Shown: positions 21,338 to 32,330, counted from the stretch's first letter. The stretch is DNA of 64,000 nucleotides from Adiantum capillus-veneris (GCA_014529385.2 CM043945.1:156682741-156746740); one strand, 5' to 3'. Made by a program: numbers and translations. The notes: generated by a model from the letters alone, not told the origin.

Positions 21338-22267
21338 TGTTGGACGGATACGCCGCGATGGACGTCAGCACAGCAAGAACTCACCTAGCATATAATGTCA
21401 GCTAAGGACGAAGCTCGACCCGCAGGCGCGTGGAAGCAAGCATAAGGTGTCAACCTACACTCGACCGACTCCTAACTAATTCCTACAAAGGCCTCTACCA
21501 ATTGTCTAAGTCACAACCTTAAGTGCATAAGAGGAAACTTCCTACAACTCTTTCTAGAGCCGAACACCCATCAAACATTCTCGAAACACCATAGAACTTG
21601 AAGGAGACCCTACTAATACCAATAGGTCGCTCTCCCTAAGGTCTGTGAACCAAAACCCTAACCCAAAACACCCAGTGCAAAATCACGTAGGATGTCTGGC
21701 CGAAATTTGCAGGTCTTCGTTTCCAAAATCTAAAGTGCCTAATGTGTAGTTCTACTCAATGTGAACACGTGGATATGCTTCAATGCAAAAGCGGACAACG
21801 TATGCTCACCCAATCACCAGATGAAGCTCATAGAAGGAGCTCGCAAAACCGGACCGTACGCACGCAATGTAGGTATTGGCCCGTAGCTCTCGTCGGGGGC
21901 AACACGGTGCACTTCGCCACACTCGATTCCGACCACCGGTGCACACATAGCGTCAAGATGAAGCTCACACTCTCTCTCGTACACAGTACGCTCACTCACA
22001 GACTTCAAAACTTGTTTTTAAAAATGACAAAAGGTTTTTTCATTAAGGTCAAAAAGTGGTATATATACCTTACAATTCTCAAACCCTAAAGTTCCAAAAT
22101 CAACCAGCTACTCCATCTATCTATCAAAACTGGAATACAATCTGGAAACTTCTGTAAGTCCCAATATTTACAAGGTGAAAAATCAGGTTTCCTCAATAAA
22201 TGAATAATTACAAAAAATGATAATCCTCTGAGTAGCTAGTTTCTGTGGGTGTGTCCACCTTCTAACA
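21338..22267 (-). repeat. 5' LTR of element A (930 bp)
   Basis: The minus strand starts TGTTAGAAGGTGGACACACC at 22267 and ends ATCCGTCCAACA at 21338, directly before the PBS. TG...CA ends extend to an inverted TGTTRGA/TCYAACA. A TATATATA motif lies at about 22052-22060. Its mate should lie left of the window, so lengths rest on termini only. A half-site of the leader palindrome is at 21685-21697. Confidence 0.75.
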
Positions 22268-22446
22268 CTCTTGCTAAAACATGAGCCAACTCTCTCTCTT
22301 TCTTTCCCCCCTTTTCTCTCAAGTCACTTCCTCTTCCAATCATTAAGGAACATTCTTGGCTTCCTCTTTCTGAAAAAATGCAGATCCTCCAAGGTTGCAG
22401 ATATGTCCTCTCTTCCACTCTCTCTTCCTTTATTGTCTTTCTATCC

Positions 22447-22503
<57 letters not shown>

Positions 22504-22767
22504 GCTTCTCCTACTCCAACTATAGCTGAGTGCAATGGAAAGCTCCATTACCTCTGTGTGCTACAACATTTCTCTCTTTACAGTCATGATCAACACTTCT
22601 AATTCAAAAGAGATCGAGCTGCACTCGCTCTCTTTCTTCCCTCCACAACATAATCCTTTTCTCCTAACTCTGAGTACTCTCCACTTCTTTCCTCCGTAGC
22701 CACCTTCACCTGCTTGTAGCAGTCACCATTACACATTCTCACTAATTTTCTTGATTAACTAACATAA
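22268..22767. other. Non-coding, with (TC)n microsatellite 22451-22501
   Basis: Pyrimidine-rich DNA right of the element A LTR. About 25 CT dinucleotides are at 22451-22501, and frames across it are low-complexity Ser-Leu. No gene, LTR boundary or TIR recognised. Confidence 0.7.
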
Positions 22768-24192
22768 ATGTCATTCAATCCCCTACCATTGCAAGACATT
22801 ACTAACAAATCAAAACGATATCGATTAAACACTAATTTAGAGCAGGAGTATGCAACTGTGCAACTTGGTAGATCTATTTCCAATGCTAGAGGCCAGCTAC
22901 GAAACAATGGATGCAAGGAAATCAACTATGGGTTTATGGCCATATTTACCGTGGCAGTCCAATGACCAATGCATCACTACCTTTTCGTAATGTCACTGAG
23001 TTACTGCGTTTTATTGGAAATGGGAGAGACAGACTATTTGACTGTTGCTAGAGATTACATTCAGTTTTTTTCAATGAAAGGGAAGCAAGAAAATATCTCT
23101 GTGCTGCCTATTCATCATTGCAAGAGAAATACGTGAAAGACATTCAGCAAGTCAGAGAGGAAGCCAATGAGAAGACAAAGTAGCTAAATGACAAGATTTC
23201 AAAGCTTATTAAAAAGGCAGATCATCAAAAAATGGAGCAAGAGCGTCGTCTAGACAATTAGGTTCAGCTACAACACACTATACATAATATGCACCGGTGA
23301 ATCGATCATCTCACACACATTCCATTGGGCTATCACATTCGCAAGCGCAAGAGACATGCAATGTCTATGCTATCTTCAAGTGGTGGAGCTCAAAAGAAAC
23401 GTATCCATCAAACTCGGTAAAAATACAAATGCAAGCTTCTAATTTCATACATTTTTTGTAGGTTGCTGTAATATTATTTCAGTATGTAGAAACTTGGCTG
23501 GAGCAATGATGGGAATCTAGTCCAATGCTGAAACAATCGGGCATACTCTGTTGTAGCATATCATCAAACCAAAGGAGTTGGTGGAGCTATTAGATAATCC
23601 ATCCAATGCTGGTATTGCTAAAGTTTTATGCCAAAAGTATTTCAGTGAGCTAAAGAGCATTGTTTCACCTCAGGAGATGATGGAGGTGTGTGACAACACA
23701 AGAATAAGTTTCAAGGCCTACGAAGCTTTGTATAGACTTGTCACACTAGGTCACAGAACAAAAGGTTTTTTTAGGTTGCTGCCAACGCCTTATAGTGTTA
23801 GCATCACAAAAAGGTGTGCCAATAATGATGTTGCAAGCTTTTTGGGTGGATTCCAATATGTGGAGGATGTCCTGCCATTAGAAGAGAACAAATATTTTCA
23901 TTACAATGAGCTCAATAATGTTTATGTTGACTTGTTGAGGCTCCAGGAGTCAGTAATTAGATTTTATGAGTTGACACAGGAAGAGTGTGATGGCAAAGTT
24001 ATATTTGTGATGAAGCTTGATGAGTGCCGCATTGTCAAAGGTCAACGGCTCGAAAGGGTAAGCGTTACTCTTATAAACATAGCCTTGGTGGGCGTTGATG
24101 TTGAGCTAAATGCTAGCGAGAAGAGAAACACCTATTTAGGTGTTCAACACGAGAAGAATATTTGGTGGTTGGTAACTTTTCATCTCCACTAA
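22768..24192 (+). pseudogene. Decayed plus-strand protein-coding region, unknown family
   Basis: Frame 22768-22965 opens with ATG. After stops, a Lys/Glu-rich coiled-coil-like segment follows (SSLQEKYVKDIQQVREEANEKTK, about 23110-23180), then a Lys/Arg-rich basic patch (HIRKRKRHA, near 23340). The longest frame (23578-24192, 204 codons) is a compositionally normal protein with YNELNNVYVDLLRLQESV and then a beta-rich KVIFVMKLDECRIVKGQRLERVSVTLI and NIWWLVTF. Its look (charged helices, a basic patch, then a beta-rich Asp/Glu segment) would fit a transposon-encoded protein. No family can be named and no TIRs are seen. A host pseudogene is equally possible. Confidence 0.4.
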
Positions 24193-24525
24193 GGGATTTT
24201 ACAATTTCCTCTGGGTTTGTCAACTCTTGACATAGGCTCAAGGCGTAGTGGGAAACGACCGAGCCCGGGTGTTTTCCTGTAAAGGCATACAATGCTACCT
24301 CTCAATCCACCAATATACATTTGTGAGTGTTTAAGGTGAGAGAATCTTCAGCAAGTATGCCACTTAATGCTTTACACTTTAGCAACTTTGTAGAACCATT
24401 CTTGGAGAGCTCTGTGTGAGAAATTCTAAGAATCGATGGACCCAGATGGCTCAGGTAGTTCCAAAGAGAGCATCCTTACTCGTGGTAGAATTTTCTTACT
24501 GGTAGTGCCAAAGAGAGCATCCTTA
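24193..24525. other. Non-coding spacer with short tandem duplication
   Basis: No gene seen. CCAAAGAGAGCATCCTTACT occurs at about 24462-24481 and again at 24508-24527, followed by a further partial copy. Confidence 0.6.
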
Positions 24526-25302
24526 CTAGAGCATCCTTACCTTAGTTTCTTCATCCCTCTCTTCAAGATTTTTCTTTGTAAGATCGATGCTAGATCGATC
24601 ATCTCTACCAATCACAATCGGTGGTTTAAGTGGATGAAATGCGCTCTCCGGTACGCTTTCGCAGAAAGAGGCACATGATTTTGTTTTCACTAGTGTACTT
24701 GCTACTATTTGCAACAATTGTTCATTTTCAATGGGGAGGAAAGAGAGGTTTGTTGGGAGATCTTGGTCTTTGAAATCAATTTGAAAATTGACTTTCTCTT
24801 CCTTTCCACTGGGATCCTTCATGCCCGCATAGATAGGAAGCACTACAAACGACTCATCTTCTCTGAGTCCTAACATTTTGGCAATGTTGTCAAGGAATAG
24901 AAACTGACGATCATCCACCACCACTGGATGAAAAGTGAGAATTTGGAGGTCCGGGACCTCTTCCAGCACCTCATCTCCCTCTATCATTTGATCTTCCTCC
25001 TCAGTGGCACTGGGATCTTGCAAGAGTATGAGTTCCATAGATGCTTCCGCTTGCTCATCTATCTCTTCGATAACTTCATTTGATTCCTCCACAATGGTCA
25101 CAGGAGGTCTTTGGTTGACCTTTTCCTTTGATTTTTCCTTTTCCATGTCCTCGAGCACAAGTAGTGCTAGAACCATGTCCCATGAAATAAATTGGGTGCC
25201 TATGCACCCCATGCCCAAATCCATGAGATCATCCTCATCCTCTATCTTGAATTCCCATTCCGTGAGGCCTTTAATAAAACCGGAAGTCTCTGTCAATCGC
25301 AT
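24526..25302 (-). CDS. Acidic ORF of 258 codons, unknown product
   Basis: A minus-strand frame that is strongly acidic (runs such as KIEDEDDLMDL, NEVIEEIDEQAEASMEL, ATEEEDQMIEGDEVLEEV) with a more hydrophobic centre (LQILTFHPVVVDDRQFLFLDNIAKMLGL, FVVLPIYAGM). It has no signal peptide, transmembrane segment or zinc motif, and normal amino-acid variety, so it is unlikely to be chance. It lies between element A's LTR and element G's LTR, on the same strand as both. It could be an exon of a decayed host gene or an accessory product of an unrecognised element, in the style of the acidic ORF at 55344-56297. Confidence 0.4.
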   Translation of the reverse strand: MRLTETSGFIKGLTEWEFKIEDEDDLMDLGMGCIGTQFISWDMVLALLVLEDMEKEKSKEKVNQRPPVTIVEESNEVIEEIDEQAEASMELILLQDPSATEEEDQMIEGDEVLEEVPDLQILTFHPVVVDDRQFLFLDNIAKMLGLREDESFVVLPIYAGMKDPSGKEEKVNFQIDFKDQDLPTNLSFLPIENEQLLQIVASTLVKTKSCASFCESVPESAFHPLKPPIVIGRDDRSSIDLTKKNLEERDEETKVRML

Positions 25303-25473
25303 AGAGATGCTTCAATAAATCCATGGCAACCACACCGTGTCAGATCCCTTAAAGATTATGGCATATTCCTCCATGTGTTGCGCCATATGTAGTCAAGAAA
25401 GCTTCTAAATGCCTCTGCATGAAGGTTGGCACTATCATGCATGTCAATTGTCCCCTTGAACACACTGAGTAGT

Positions 25474-25902
25474 TCATGTGCTCAATTTGCAAACACATTG
25501 TAGTTCATGAACACTCTGAAGTCGAAACATAAACACAAACACATGAAGAGACATAAACCATGTTACTGTGGATTTATGGGAACCATAGGTGCACTTCATT
25601 GCTGCTTGCACATCCACCTCGATTCTCATTTTGGTTGTTGCGATCAAGGCACTGTCTGGCTTAGGCCATTCCAAACTCTCCAAGGTTGGTGAGTGAACCA
25701 AAGATAGATTACCATATCCATTTCGTCTAGGTGTGACATAACTATGATCATTAAAAAAAAATTCACATGAGGCAAGATCAGAGGACTGACAACCAGCATA
25801 GAGCAATTTTCCAAGCTCAGTGTGGATGGCCTTAAAAGTTCCTGTGAAGGACTCTATTGGTTCCCACTCTACAAAATCGAATGGAAAAACATACGTAAAC
25901 AT
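25474..25902 (-). pseudogene. Exon-like minus-strand coding segment
   Basis: The minus strand has a pyrimidine-containing stretch ending TTTTGTAG at about 25872, followed by coding-quality sequence (EWEPIESFTGTFKAIHTELGKLL, NGYGNLSLVHSPTLESLEWPKPDSALIATTKMRIEVD) to about 25590. This pattern resembles a 3' splice site plus exon. Right of it, about 25990-26190, is a second coding-like piece (MEFKQTQDDKSLTKVKHVYVASQLKLE). The two could be adjacent exons of one minus-strand gene, decayed or truncated by the element G insertion at 26199. No family recognised. Confidence 0.35.
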
Positions 25903-26198
25903 GAATAAAAAGCAATGGAAATCTTACAGTCATCAAAAGCAACACACAATGTAGAAATACTAAATAGATAACCAAAAAACTTGCATGAGGAGTAAAAATT
26001 ACAATTTGAAGGAAACCTCGATGGAGCCACTGCTGTCTCTAGCTTCAGTTGTGAAGCAACATACACATGTTTCACCTTTGTAAGACTCTTGTCGTCTTGT
26101 GTTTGCTTGAACTCCATGATTCTTCCCTTCCAATGGTGTGCTCAAGAAGCCATGTGTCTCCTTGAGACCTTGTGTGCACCTCTTGAACTGGGCTACAT

Positions 26199-26435
26199 TG
26201 TGCACGTCTATCGCATGTGTCAATGCAAGGGACTTGCCGTACACTGTGTACGAGCCACAAATGGTTGCAAGCACACAACCAGACTAATCTAGAAAGCTCA
26301 AGAGATCAAGGTGTGTCACTCACCGCCCTACGCTCGCCTTCTTGGACGATTCCTCTCCAAGAAGAAGAAGGAGCTACCACCGTGCCACGCTCAACCGCCG
26401 TGCCGCCACCGTGCCGTCTTTGCAATGCTCAATTG

Positions 26436-26532
<97 letters not shown>

Positions 26533-26803
26533 GCATACACACACACAAGGAGATGAATCAGAAGAAGATGGAGACAGACCAAGAGCACTCTTCAATTGCA
26601 CAAATGAGAGAATGAGTGATTTTTAGGTTTAGGTGACTTTTATATGAGCTCACTCATTCACACTTGGGCACCCATGCTTAGCCAACTAACCTTTGAATGT
26701 TTTAGTTAGAGTGCGCCTCTCATCGGCGATCACTCTTACCCTTTACCTATTGGACCGACGAGCCCGGCCTATGACTACTAGAAGTGGATGCCGATGGTTA
26801 GCA
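26199..26803 (-). repeat. 3' LTR of element G (605 bp)
   Basis: Same family as 39893-40503 and 57481-58138, with TG...CA ends. The sense (minus) strand contains a CATATAAAAGTC TATA region (about 26639-26646) and then a (GA)n tract (26438-26526). The left flank TACAT is a candidate target duplication with no partner. Confidence 0.88.
26438..26526 (+). repeat. (CT)n microsatellite in the element G LTR
   Basis: About 44 CT dinucleotides; the sense strand of the LTR reads (GA)n downstream of its TATA box. The same position holds CT tracts in the LTRs of E and F. Confidence 0.97.
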
Positions 26804-26817
26804 TGCTCCCCTTCCTA
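26804..26817 (-). other. Polypurine tract of element G
   Basis: The minus strand reads AGGAAGGGGAGCA immediately before the LTR start. Confidence 0.75.
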
Positions 26818-27923
26818 ATGTAGATTCCATCCTTGGAATATAACAGTGCAGCATCGAGATCCACGATAGGAGTACCTGTGTCAGAAGAAAAGAAACATTG
26901 CAAAATCTCAAAGGCAGCATGTGTAGGCGTGCAATAAGTGAGATGCATACATGATATTCTAGGAAATGCAAAAAAAATAATCATGAATTGTAACATTGCC
27001 AACTAGAACAAGCGTAGTACCTGAATGAAATGCAATTGAGTTAAGCTCTATTAGATTGACTCTAAGAGAAGTATACAAAAGCTAGGGCTAAAGTAAGTAC
27101 TAGATTGTACATTAATTAAAAAATATCGATTAAAGAGTAGTTAACCCTAGAAATGTTTGTCAGGGTCTAAAGACTAGTGATCTTGTCACTTATACTACTT
27201 AAGTGTGATCAACATAAAATACAAGGAAGTTTGTGCTATTTGCTTTTTCTTTTTCTTTTTTTGTTTTCTTTTTTTAGCGTTGCCATAGTTGCTACAAGTA
27301 GCTGAGAGACTCGAGATCTCAAATACCAGCTTGAGCATAAACTAGCGGGAGGCTCGAGGTCTCAAATACTAGCTTAACACATGGACTTTCACAACACAAT
27401 TCACACTTAGGTGGAATAATCTAGAGAGAACTATATTCGTATAGCTTAAAACATTACTAAAGTTACTACAAATAATAGACTATTTAGAAATCAAAGTTAG
27501 CAATTAAGTGGCCTAGTTTAACCTAAGGTCTGATACCTACTTAAAGCCAACTAATAGACCAAACTCAAAGAGAAGAACAAGGTACTAGAAGTTTGAAAAA
27601 CTTATAGCATCTAAATTGGCAATGTCACAACTTCATAAATTTTATGCATTGTTAGAAACTTAAGTGACAAGATGCAAACATGTAACTGTGGAAAGCATAG
27701 ATAAAAGAAAGTAGTACACCTGATATAATGGAGAACATCCACTGTAACATGTAAACATCCATTGTCATTGTCCTTTGAAGGCATCCTTATGTAGTCACAA
27801 ACTGCACAATAGTCACCACCAAACATCCACCTTCCAGAGATACATCAGTGGGAAAAGGTACCAGTACTTATTGAACACAATTAAAAAGCTTAAGGAACCT
27901 TAACCTAATTATTTTCACTCCCC
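26818..27923 (-). other. Element G non-coding region before the 3' LTR
   Basis: AT-rich, without a supported ORF. A T-rich/CT-rich run at 27240-27275 and two 27-bp near-identical units (GAGACTCGAGATCTC type) at about 27307 and 27352 are the only structures seen. Confidence 0.6.
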
Positions 27924-28397
27924 CTAGAGAGTCAAGGGAATAGGATATTGTAGAGATTGGGGGGGAACCCTAAGGCTAAACCCTCTATCCTTGTCGCTCG
28001 TCGAGAAAAACAAAGTCATCATCCGTGAGACCATATGTGCCATTCGTGTAATCATGTAAATCTTCTTCATCACATCAGAGGCACCAATGTTTACTAAGAA
28101 GGTCACTAGATTCCTATAGTCATCTTGGTCAAAAGGGTAGGCTTGTGAAATGGGAGAGACAATGTCTACTAAGTATGGATCAGTCGTGGTCAAGAGACAT
28201 ATCAGCCATTCTAACTCCTCAAAATTCCTCTCACATGCTAGCATACCTACCAAATCCCATTCACAGGCAAGCACCGGAACGACCATGTGAAACACTTGTG
28301 AAAAGTAACGAGGGTACCTCTCACACAAGGTAGGAGTGGATGACTCTAGCGTACTAGCTATATCTGTACACATAGATAGATGATGGTTAGAGTGCAA
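27924..28397 (-). CDS. Element G accessory ORF (conserved with E and F)
   Basis: An open minus-strand frame homologous to 41720-42142 and 59519-59977. The shared core has RYP.YFSQ, CEWDLV, ERNFEELEWLI, DPYLV, VSPI and a YPFDQDDYRNLVTFLVN-type segment. After that core, G runs in a shifted frame, so its C-terminus differs from the acidic YLDDEDRGL end of E and F. A Met codon lies upstream of the aligned start (HHLSMCTDIAS). No known domain is recognised. It sits between integrase and LTR, the position used by env-like or accessory ORFs in other plant gypsy elements. Confidence 0.6.
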   Translation of the reverse strand: MHSNHHLSMCTDIASTLESSTPTLCERYPRYFSQVFHMVVPVLACEWDLVGMLACERNFEELEWLICLLTTTDPYLVDIVSPISQAYPFDQDDYRNLVTFLVNIGASDVMKKIYMITRMAHMVSRMMTLFFSTSDKDRGFSLRVPPQSLQYPIPLTL

Positions 28398-28533
28398 ATA
28401 TTACAAGGGTTTTGTTCTTGTTCATAGTGTGTTTTTATGATTTTGTGTTATGTATAGAACTTGTAAGTCTCCACATTATTGTTTGGTGGCTCTTGCTCTT
28501 TTACTTTTTTATCTTGTGTTTGTGAGTATAAGG

Positions 28534-28637
28534 CTTTATATATACATTCCCTAGGATTGGAGATTGAGAGGTCAGGGAGGAAGGTTTAGAGGTAAGCAAG
28601 TGAATGATGGATGTCAGCAAACACTCCCCCCTTCCTT
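28534..28637 (-). promoter_or_regulatory. Element G internal polypurine tract and TATA box
   Basis: The minus strand has AAGGAAGGGGGGAG (28624-28637), then TGTTTG, and about 80 bases later TATATATAAAG (28534-28544), upstream of the accessory ORF. The same arrangement is present in E and F. Confidence 0.55.
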
Positions 28638-28689
28638 GGGTAAATCATACCTTTTGGAATGATGTCGTCACCTTTTGAAACCAATTTCT

Positions 28690-29330
28690 CCAAGTTATTA
28701 TGGGTGAAGGCTTTAACCAATAGTTTTTGATCACCCTATGTGTTTCATCTAGTTGCAAGGGTGGTAAGGTACTCTCCCATTATTTTATTTGCAACGTGGT
28801 TGTAGGTGGTGAACTTACAATGGGAGGTGCAAACTCTTTTTTGTTGTATGGATATGTACAATGGTAGGTGGAGGTTCTGTTGAAGCTTCTATTACCGTAT
28901 AGGAACTACAAGAAGAGCAAGAAGCTTCATTTGACTTTCCTATTCCTGAGCTAGGTGGAACAAATCATTCTTTCTTCGGTACCCAAACTAGCTCTGGAGC
29001 GGATGTGTAGCATTCTGTGATTTTTTCCTTTCCGTGATCTTCAATTTGTTTTGGAGCCACAGGATTGGGCTCACATGGGCCAGGTGACAAGTAAGAGCAC
29101 AATTTACGTTTTGGTACTTAGATTTGAACATTTCCTTCATAGTAGCCTTGGGCTTCCAATAGTTTTTTAGGAATCCAACGCAACGTTTCTTTACATTTCT
29201 TGGGACAAGTGGGACGTCTCTTACCAGGCTCCTGTCTTTTAGCACTAACTATGGTTGCTAAAGAAGTTTTAGGGACCCACTTTTATGTTTTCTTTGTTAT
29301 ATTGGGATGGGTCTTGTGTGTCTCAAGCTT
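28690..29330 (-). pseudogene. Element G W-P-K motif region, downstream part of the post-integrase ORF
   Basis: Homologous to element E 42426-43206. Frame 28988-29245 carries LVRDVPLVPRNVKKRCVGFLKNYWKPKATMKEMF; neighbouring frames carry the other W[VI]PK motifs. Frameshifts break it. The stretch is basic and Pro-rich, and its role is unknown. Confidence 0.6.
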
Positions 29331-29504
29331 TATTTCAACCACATCAGTTGAAGCTCTAGAGAGTTGGGCTATGGGGACATATGGTTCAACCTCTTGGACA
29401 TGAAATGTTTTGGGTTTTATTTCCTTAAGAGGCAATATCTCAGGGACTATGGCTTGAGTGGCAGGGCTAAGAGTTGTTTTCTGTGTTGTGACACCCCCTG
29501 TCCC

Positions 29505-29954
29505 CTAATCAATAGTGCATTTGGTGGCTATCATCCACGTGCATCCTAGGTTTATATTACCCTCCGTAGTTCCTCCATGCATGACCAAAAAGTCTTGAGC
29601 TACAACCCCATTTTCATAACTGACAGAAGTGTGCCAGATTCCAAAACTCGCAGTTTTTTCCTTGTTGACACCCTTGACTTGGATAATACTCTCAGATAGA
29701 GGTGTCTTTCCTACCTGACACCACACCCCATATGATAATAGATTATACTTAGCACCCGTGTCCAATAAGGTGTTATTTAGCACTTTTTCATAGGCGCTAT
29801 TTAGCTCAATAGGATATTGTAGACATGTGTTAGAGTCCAACCAATTATCCTCTGTTTCAACGTGGAATACATGTGTAACTCCAAGGTTGGCCTCTCGTCG
29901 GCATCTTATGCGTTGTCGCTCTTTAGCCTCAACTTGAGCTTGTATCTTCTTCAA
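29505..29954 (-). CDS. Element G second retropepsin-like domain, downstream of integrase
   Basis: The minus-strand frame has a charged N-terminal helix (KIQAQVEAKERQRIRCRREA), then a retropepsin-like pattern: NTLLDTGAKYNLLS (active-site DTGA), IIQVKGVNKEK, VVAQDFLVM and NINLGCTWM, the last in the position of the usual hydrophobic-Gly-Arg motif near the end of the fold. It lies just after the integrase C-terminus; the intervening frame in E and G suggests an original fusion to it. The canonical protease of this family is upstream of RT (see element E), so this would be a second copy. A catalytically inactive or structural domain is possible. Confidence 0.6.
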   Translation of the reverse strand: MKKIQAQVEAKERQRIRCRREANLGVTHVFHVETEDNWLDSNTCLQYPIELNSAYEKVLNNTLLDTGAKYNLLSYGVWCQVGKTPLSESIIQVKGVNKEKTASFGIWHTSVSYENGVVAQDFLVMHGGTTEGNINLGCTWMIATKCTID

Positions 29955-29999
29955 TTCTGTTTGTGCCTTGGCTGCCTTGTTTTTATGGATGGCACATAG

Positions 30000-31090
30000 T
30001 TACTCTTGGCTTAAAGGATCATAATATCTTTTAAATATGCTACCATTGAGGAATTTGATGGTTTTGACTCCATCAAGAGTCTCCACACGAATGGTTCCTT
30101 GTGGGGTGATTTCACATACTATATATGGTACTTTGTCCACATATTTCAACTTTCTCTTTTCGTTACGCACTCCATACATAAGGACTTTATCACCAACATT
30201 GATATCCTTGTTCTTTAGATGACGGTCAAACCATTTCGTCCTCCTAACTTTCTCCACAAGTGCGTTTTGCACAACCAATTGCCTTTCTTCATCTAGCCTT
30301 TCAAGGATAGATAATTACTCAACTAAGGGGTTACCATCCAACCTTCTTGAGAAGCTACTCAAAGACTAGGAATGACAAACTCCCATAGCATAACCGCTTC
30401 TTGGACATACACCATCTTAAACGGTGTGCAGTTAATGCCAACTTTGTACACAGTATGATAAGCCCATAGAGATTATGTAAGCTTTAAATCCCAATCTATA
30501 CGATGAGCTTCCATCGTCTTTGTCAAAATGGACTTGGTGCTCTTAGCTTTTGGCCATTTGCTTGTGGATAATAAGGTGTGGAGTTATGGTGAGCTATCAT
30601 GAAGTTGGTAGTGAGTTCTTTTATCACTCCATTTATATAATGAGTGCCATTGTCACTCACAATCTCAAAGGGACAACCAAATCTTGTAAAAATGTTCTCA
30701 AAGAGAAACTTGGTAGTCGACCTTGCATCATCCTTGCGTGTTGCCCTAGCTTCTGCCCACTTTGTTACATAGTCAATGGCAACGATAATATATCGAGATT
30801 GAGTGCTACGAGCTACCGGAATAATTGCGCCTACAAAGTCCAAGCCCCACTTTTCAAATGGTTGAGTCACTTTAACAGAATGTAAGAGCATCTTGTCCTT
30901 TCGTTGTGTGATCTTGTAACGTTGGCATTCATCACATCCTTTTGAAAAAAGTGATGCATCCTTGAATAAGGTAGGCCACCAATAGTCTCATTGCAACACC
31001 TTTCTAGCTATCAGTTCCCCCAAGAAATGTCCTCCGGCTATACCCATGTGGGATTCTTGGAGTATGTATAAATACTCATCCTCACGGGCA
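30000..31090 (-). pseudogene. Element G integrase
   Basis: Frame 30523-30891 holds the core: FEKWGLDFVGAI (first Asp), YVTKWAEARA, FEIVSDNGTHYING (second Asp) and TPYYPQANGQ, breaking just before the catalytic Glu region. Frame 30000-30278 holds the C-terminal domain (NVGDKVLMYGVRNEK, YIVCEITPQGTIRVETLDG, FKRYYDPL). The zinc-finger region (30892-31090) is degraded. Similarity to E stops near 31090. Confidence 0.87.
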
Positions 31091-31940
31091 CACTTCTCAG
31101 TTGTATAAAGAGTAAGAATCTTGATGGTACACAAAGGTGAGGGATATCACTTATAGCTATACTGCTCCACTGCTTGTTGGCTTAATGTGGAAAATTCTCC
31201 ACCTGCTTGTTGGTTTAATGTGGAAGATAATGTTGCAAAGCTTGAGAGGGAAGTAGATCTTCTCTAGAGAGCTTAATGGAGAAGGAGCAAGAAACCTCTT
31301 AAGGAGAGAAAGAGGGATGATGTAGCAGAAGGATATGTTGTATACTTCACCTTTAGCTATAGGTGTTTAGTGAAGCCCATGGAGTAATGGAGAACTTCAG
31401 CTTGAGGAGAATGCAGTAAGCTTGAGGAGGGAAAGGAGGTTCAAACTTCTAGTGCAGAGCTTTTGGGAGGGAAAACTGAAAGGAAGGAAAGAGAAACAAG
31501 GTGCAATGAAGAGAAGTGAGAGATGGTACAGTAGAGAGAGAGGGAAGAAATGATCAAGACATTTTTGGAGGGACCCCCTTTTAGGAGAGAGGGGGGGAGA
31601 AACTAGCAGCCAGTAGAGAGAGAAAGGATTGGTTTGTACTCAACTATTTAGAGAAAAATTCGTTTTTTAAATGTATAAGAGAGTTTCTCTTTGTATTTTA
31701 TAAAAGAGTACAAGTTTGACCACTTACTTCTAGGCCCTGCCATACCCACCATTTCAGTCCACATGGCATCCACCCATTTGCCTCTTCCATAATCTCCTTT
31801 TTAATCCCGTGGCAAATAAAGAGGCCCCCTTAGACCTCATTCCCTTCCTATTAAAAAAAAACCAAGTGAAAGGGTCACGGTGGCTTTCTAAAACATTAAG
31901 AACGTGATAAAATCATTAGGTTGAGTTTAAATAGTATCAG
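31091..31940. other. Non-coding, purine-rich stretch
   Basis: Many GGAGAG/AGGGAAAG runs (31200-31630) on the plus strand. No ORF, LTR boundary or TIR seen. Confidence 0.6.
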
Positions 31941-32330
31941 TGTTCGTGAAAGGATTGCCTTAAATTAGCCTTGAGCTGGTTGAAAATCGAGACTAGCTGG
32001 TTACAAACCATGGTAAAGGGAAGAAAAATTGATGAAATATATGAGAAAATAGTTGAAAAATCCTCCAAAACTTCAAAATTTTGCTAGTATTTCCGGGTTG
32101 CTTCTTTGCATGGAGGAATCTTGGCCGCCAGTGTTCAAGATAGGTGTGTCTCAACTTAGCCTTGAGCCAATTGAAAATCGAGATTAGCCAATTACAAGCA
32201 AGGATAAGGAAAAAAATTGGTAAAATATACAAGAAAATAGTTCAAAATCCTACATGTTTGAAAATTTCTACTAGTAGTTCCTATTTGCATCTTTATATGC
32301 AAGATACTCGACCGCTTAGGAAAAAAGACT
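31941..32330 (+). repeat. Two tandem copies of a ~190-bp repeat, with a diverged third copy at 32658-32885
   Basis: Units start GTGTTC at 31941 and 32131. They share TTAGCCTTGAG, GAAAATCGAGA, AAATATA.GAGAAAATAGTT-type stretches and end in a TTGCATCTTT-like segment. A third, more diverged copy begins GTGTTCGGGAAAAATG near 32658 and ends TTTTTCTTGAACATTGCC, matching the end of copy two. It is separated from the first two by the TG tract and about 250 bp. Confidence 0.75.

Larger units (their letters stand above)
26199..31090 (-). mobile_element. Element G: 3' half of an E/F/G-family gypsy element
   Basis: The 3' LTR (26199-26803), PPT, accessory ORF, W-P-K motif region, second protease-like domain and integrase are homologous to element E in the same order. 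Similarity to E ends abruptly near 31085-31090, inside the integrase zinc-finger/linker region, so gag, PR, RT and RNase H are missing. Nothing to the right resembles them, which suggests 5' truncation or a later deletion. Confidence 0.9.

Noticed and set aside
21645-21675. Telomere-type CCCTAAA repeats
   Set aside because: Only one or two degenerate units (CCCTAACCC) inside an LTR.
26217-26626. Frames across the element G LTR CT tract
   Set aside because: Same low-complexity reason; the region is an LTR.
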